A stretch of DNA of 21,988 nucleotides from an uncultured Bacilli bacterium (GTDB lineage: Bacteria > Bacillota_I > Bacilli_A > RF39 > UBA660), in NCBI GenBank assembly GCA_934101625.1, contig CAKORV010000018.1:1-21988 (forward strand), in the 5' to 3' direction. A model generated the notes under the pieces. The model was given only the letters and a program-made list of their open reading frames with translations. It made no database searches and was not told where the DNA came from. Made by a program: the position numbers and the translations under genes. This document shows positions 20,534-21,988 of this stretch, one piece after another. How positions within the stretch are numbered: the first letter of the stretch is position 1; every line of letters begins with the position of its first letter.

Positions 20534-21988
20534 CTAGTTGCAACTAGACTTAGTTACTATATAAGGGTCAGTTGGGGTTCCATTACCGGTTACTTTAGCG
20601 CATGGAGATAAACTTATAACCGGTCTAACACCATCTGAAATATTAAAGTAACTAGTCGCAAATCGTCCAGGATAGTCAGAACCATGGACACGAAACATCG
20701 TAGAACCGGGGCCAGACTTACTACCAGGAGAAAGTAACCACCATATGTTAGTTCCTGTTATGGAACCACCTGCACTATTTGAATAATACCATGCATATGG
20801 ACTTGATAAACTTGTTCTATATACTCCGCCTGCGAATGATATTTCATCTGCTGTCATTAAAGCTATTGGATATTTAAGCTGTCCATTTCCTCCACCAGTT
20901 GTGCTTGCACTAAATTTGTCTTCTAGTGCTTGCGTACTTTCAAATAATCCATCGCTTATATTTGCTCCACATTTATATGATGGTGTTTTTTTTGTATTTA
21001 ATCTAGTATATGCACCATGATAAAAATCTTTGTCTGTTGCACTTCCTGTATTATATGTTCCACTACCAACACTTCTATCATTACAATATATTGCTGTTTT
21101 ACTTATATATTTATCATAACTAGTTAATAAATTATTTTTGTACCATGTATCTATTTTTGTTTTAATTGGACTATCATTAGTATTATTTCTATTATTTGCT
21201 AGGGAACCACTTGTTCCATACATATATCCTACATACATTGAATTATCATAAGAACTATTATATACTGATTTTCCAATATAACCTGATGTTGTGTTATGAC
21301 TAGTCCCTGAATATAGCATTCTTACACTTCCATCTTCATTAGTTCTTATTATTCTCCAATAAAATCCTCCAAAGTATACCCAGTTATTTGTTGTATTTCC
21401 TGAATAATAATATACATAACTTCCATCTTCTGTTTTATTCGTTTTATATATTGTTCCTGTTGTATTTGCTACATTAGTTGAAGAAAAGCTTGTTCTTTCA
21501 CTTATTGTAGGATTATCTCTTAACATTGCTTGGGCTAGTGTTATTCCATCTTCATCAAGTGTTATTGTACAATTTACATCACTTTGTACATTTGATATTG
21601 TTAAGAGATTATTTGAAAGTGTTCCATTTGAACAACTTACACTAGCATCTTCTAATGTATAACCATCATTTGGTGTTATTGTGAATGTTACATCATTTCC
21701 TTTATATACTTCTTTACTATTTGTATCACTACTTCCATTTATTACTACTACACTTGCTGTAAATAGGTTTGGATCTTTTGTTCCTACTTGTATTCCTAAT
21801 ATTCCACTTAGTATCTTTCCCATATCAACAGACTGATCTTCTTCTGTTTCTTTATATATTAGTTCTACTTTATATGTTTGTTTCTCTTTTGATTTTATTG
21901 GTACACTATACGCTAGTACTGTATCAGTACTTGTATTTGATTTTGGTATATCTTTATATTCACTCATATTATATCCATTACTACTTGT
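20534..21988 (-). CDS. C-terminal part of a large surface protein with a DUF6273-like domain (5' end outside window)
   Basis: The frame is open to the window edge. The first Met in the window (21967) has no ribosome-binding site and is preceded by in-frame sense codons, so the true start lies outside. In order: a region SEYKDIPKSN...TYKVELIYKETEED; a short linker; a beta-rich module VVVINGSSDT...NDVTFTITPNDGYTLEDASVSC...DVNCTITL (about residues 72-138), resembling Ig-like/InlB-type repeat modules with a likely disulfide; then a long domain with NWVYFGGFYWRIIRTNEDGSVRMLYSG and late NIWWLLSPGS and DGVRPVISLSP, typical of DUF6273-type surface domains. Base use is more G/C-rich near the 3' end than in its neighbours. 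It probably belongs to the same anchored protein class as the gene at 1-179. Confidence 0.78.
   Translation of the reverse strand, partial: TSSNGYNMSEYKDIPKSNTSTDTVLAYSVPIKSKEKQTYKVELIYKETEEDQSVDMGKILSGILGIQVGTKDPNLFTASVVVINGSSDTNSKEVYKGNDVTFTITPNDGYTLEDASVSCSNGTLSNNLLTISNVQSDVNCTITLDEDGITLAQAMLRDNPTISERTSFSSTNVANTTGTIYKTNKTEDGSYVYYYSGNTTNNWVYFGGFYWRIIRTNEDGSVRMLYSGTSHNTTSGYIGKSVYNSSYDNSMYVGYMYGTSGSLANNRNNTNDSPIKTKIDTWYKNNLLTSYDKYISKTAIYCNDRSVGSGTYNTGSATDKDFYHGAYTRLNTKKTPSYKCGANISDGLFESTQALEDKFSASTTGGGNGQLKYPIALMTADEISFAGGVYRTSLSSPYAWYYSNSAGGSITGTNIWWLLSPGSKSGPGSTMFRVHGSDYPGRFATSYFNISDGVRPVISLSPCAKVTGNGTPTDPYIVTKSSCN

Noticed and set aside
1..21988. CRISPR array, prophage or integrase-linked island
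   Set aside because: No regularly spaced repeats, phage structural genes, integrases or att duplications at the tRNA were seen.

Overview
The window comes from a very AT-rich, low-GC Gram-positive bacterium, most likely an uncultured gut-type member of the Bacilli. The basis is its gene content and order. One block (ireB, ruvX, yrzB-like, mltG, trmR, trhP1, trhP2, greA) follows the Bacillus subtilis yrzL-yrrK-yrzB-yrrL-yrrM-yrrN-yrrO...greA order, and a second (dnaG, rpoD, trmK, YqfQ-like) follows the B. subtilis dnaG-sigA-yqfN region. Standard code 11 is in use, because TGA is a stop codon (for example after trhP2), so this is not a code-4 mollicute. Most genes lie on the minus strand and are tightly packed, often overlapping by 1-20 bp, as in a streamlined genome.

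Layout from left to right: the N-terminus of a secreted or anchored surface protein (1-179). A 190-bp regulatory element containing a 20-codon ORF (193-382). An unknown gene, trigger factor and a coiled-coil membrane protein (410-2880). greA (2920-3393). The tRNA-hydroxylation and cell-wall operon from ireB to trhP2 (7970 down to 3457). tRNA-Lys(CTT) on the plus strand (8068-8143). A second copy of the regulatory element (8226-8466). A PdaC-like deacetylase with a CDP-alcohol phosphatidyltransferase (8467-10346). A thioredoxin-like lipoprotein with mscL (10396-11480). A CotY/CotZ-type cysteine-rich spore coat protein (11563-12036). Two plus-strand genes: a membrane-anchored degenerate PTS EIIB protein and a multi-pass sensor histidine kinase (12159-13782). 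A small Pro/Gly/Tyr-rich protein (13779-13970). A catalytically dead-looking phosphoesterase and a CPBP-family membrane protein (14013-15628). A plus-strand YqfQ-like protein. Then the macromolecular-synthesis operon dnaG, a region-2-only sigma fragment, rpoD and trmK (19848 down to 16029). Last come a UPF0316 membrane protein and the C-terminal part of a large surface protein that runs off the right edge.

Two themes stand out. First, two copies of a compact transcription unit (strong promoter, 16-68 nt leader, conserved 20-aa ORF whose start codon lies in a 12-bp long-range stem, then two consecutive terminator-like hairpins). At copy 1 the last hairpin abuts the ribosome-binding site of the secreted-protein gene, as expected of an attenuator. 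At copy 2 only a 12-codon gene stub remains downstream. Second, a sporulation signature: a CotY/Z-like coat protein, a YqfQ-like protein, a KinB-like orphan kinase preceded by three Spo0A-box heptamers exactly 10 bp apart, and two small genes with SigK-type AC-N16-CATANNNTA promoter candidates. All assignments rest on motif reading alone; no database search was run.
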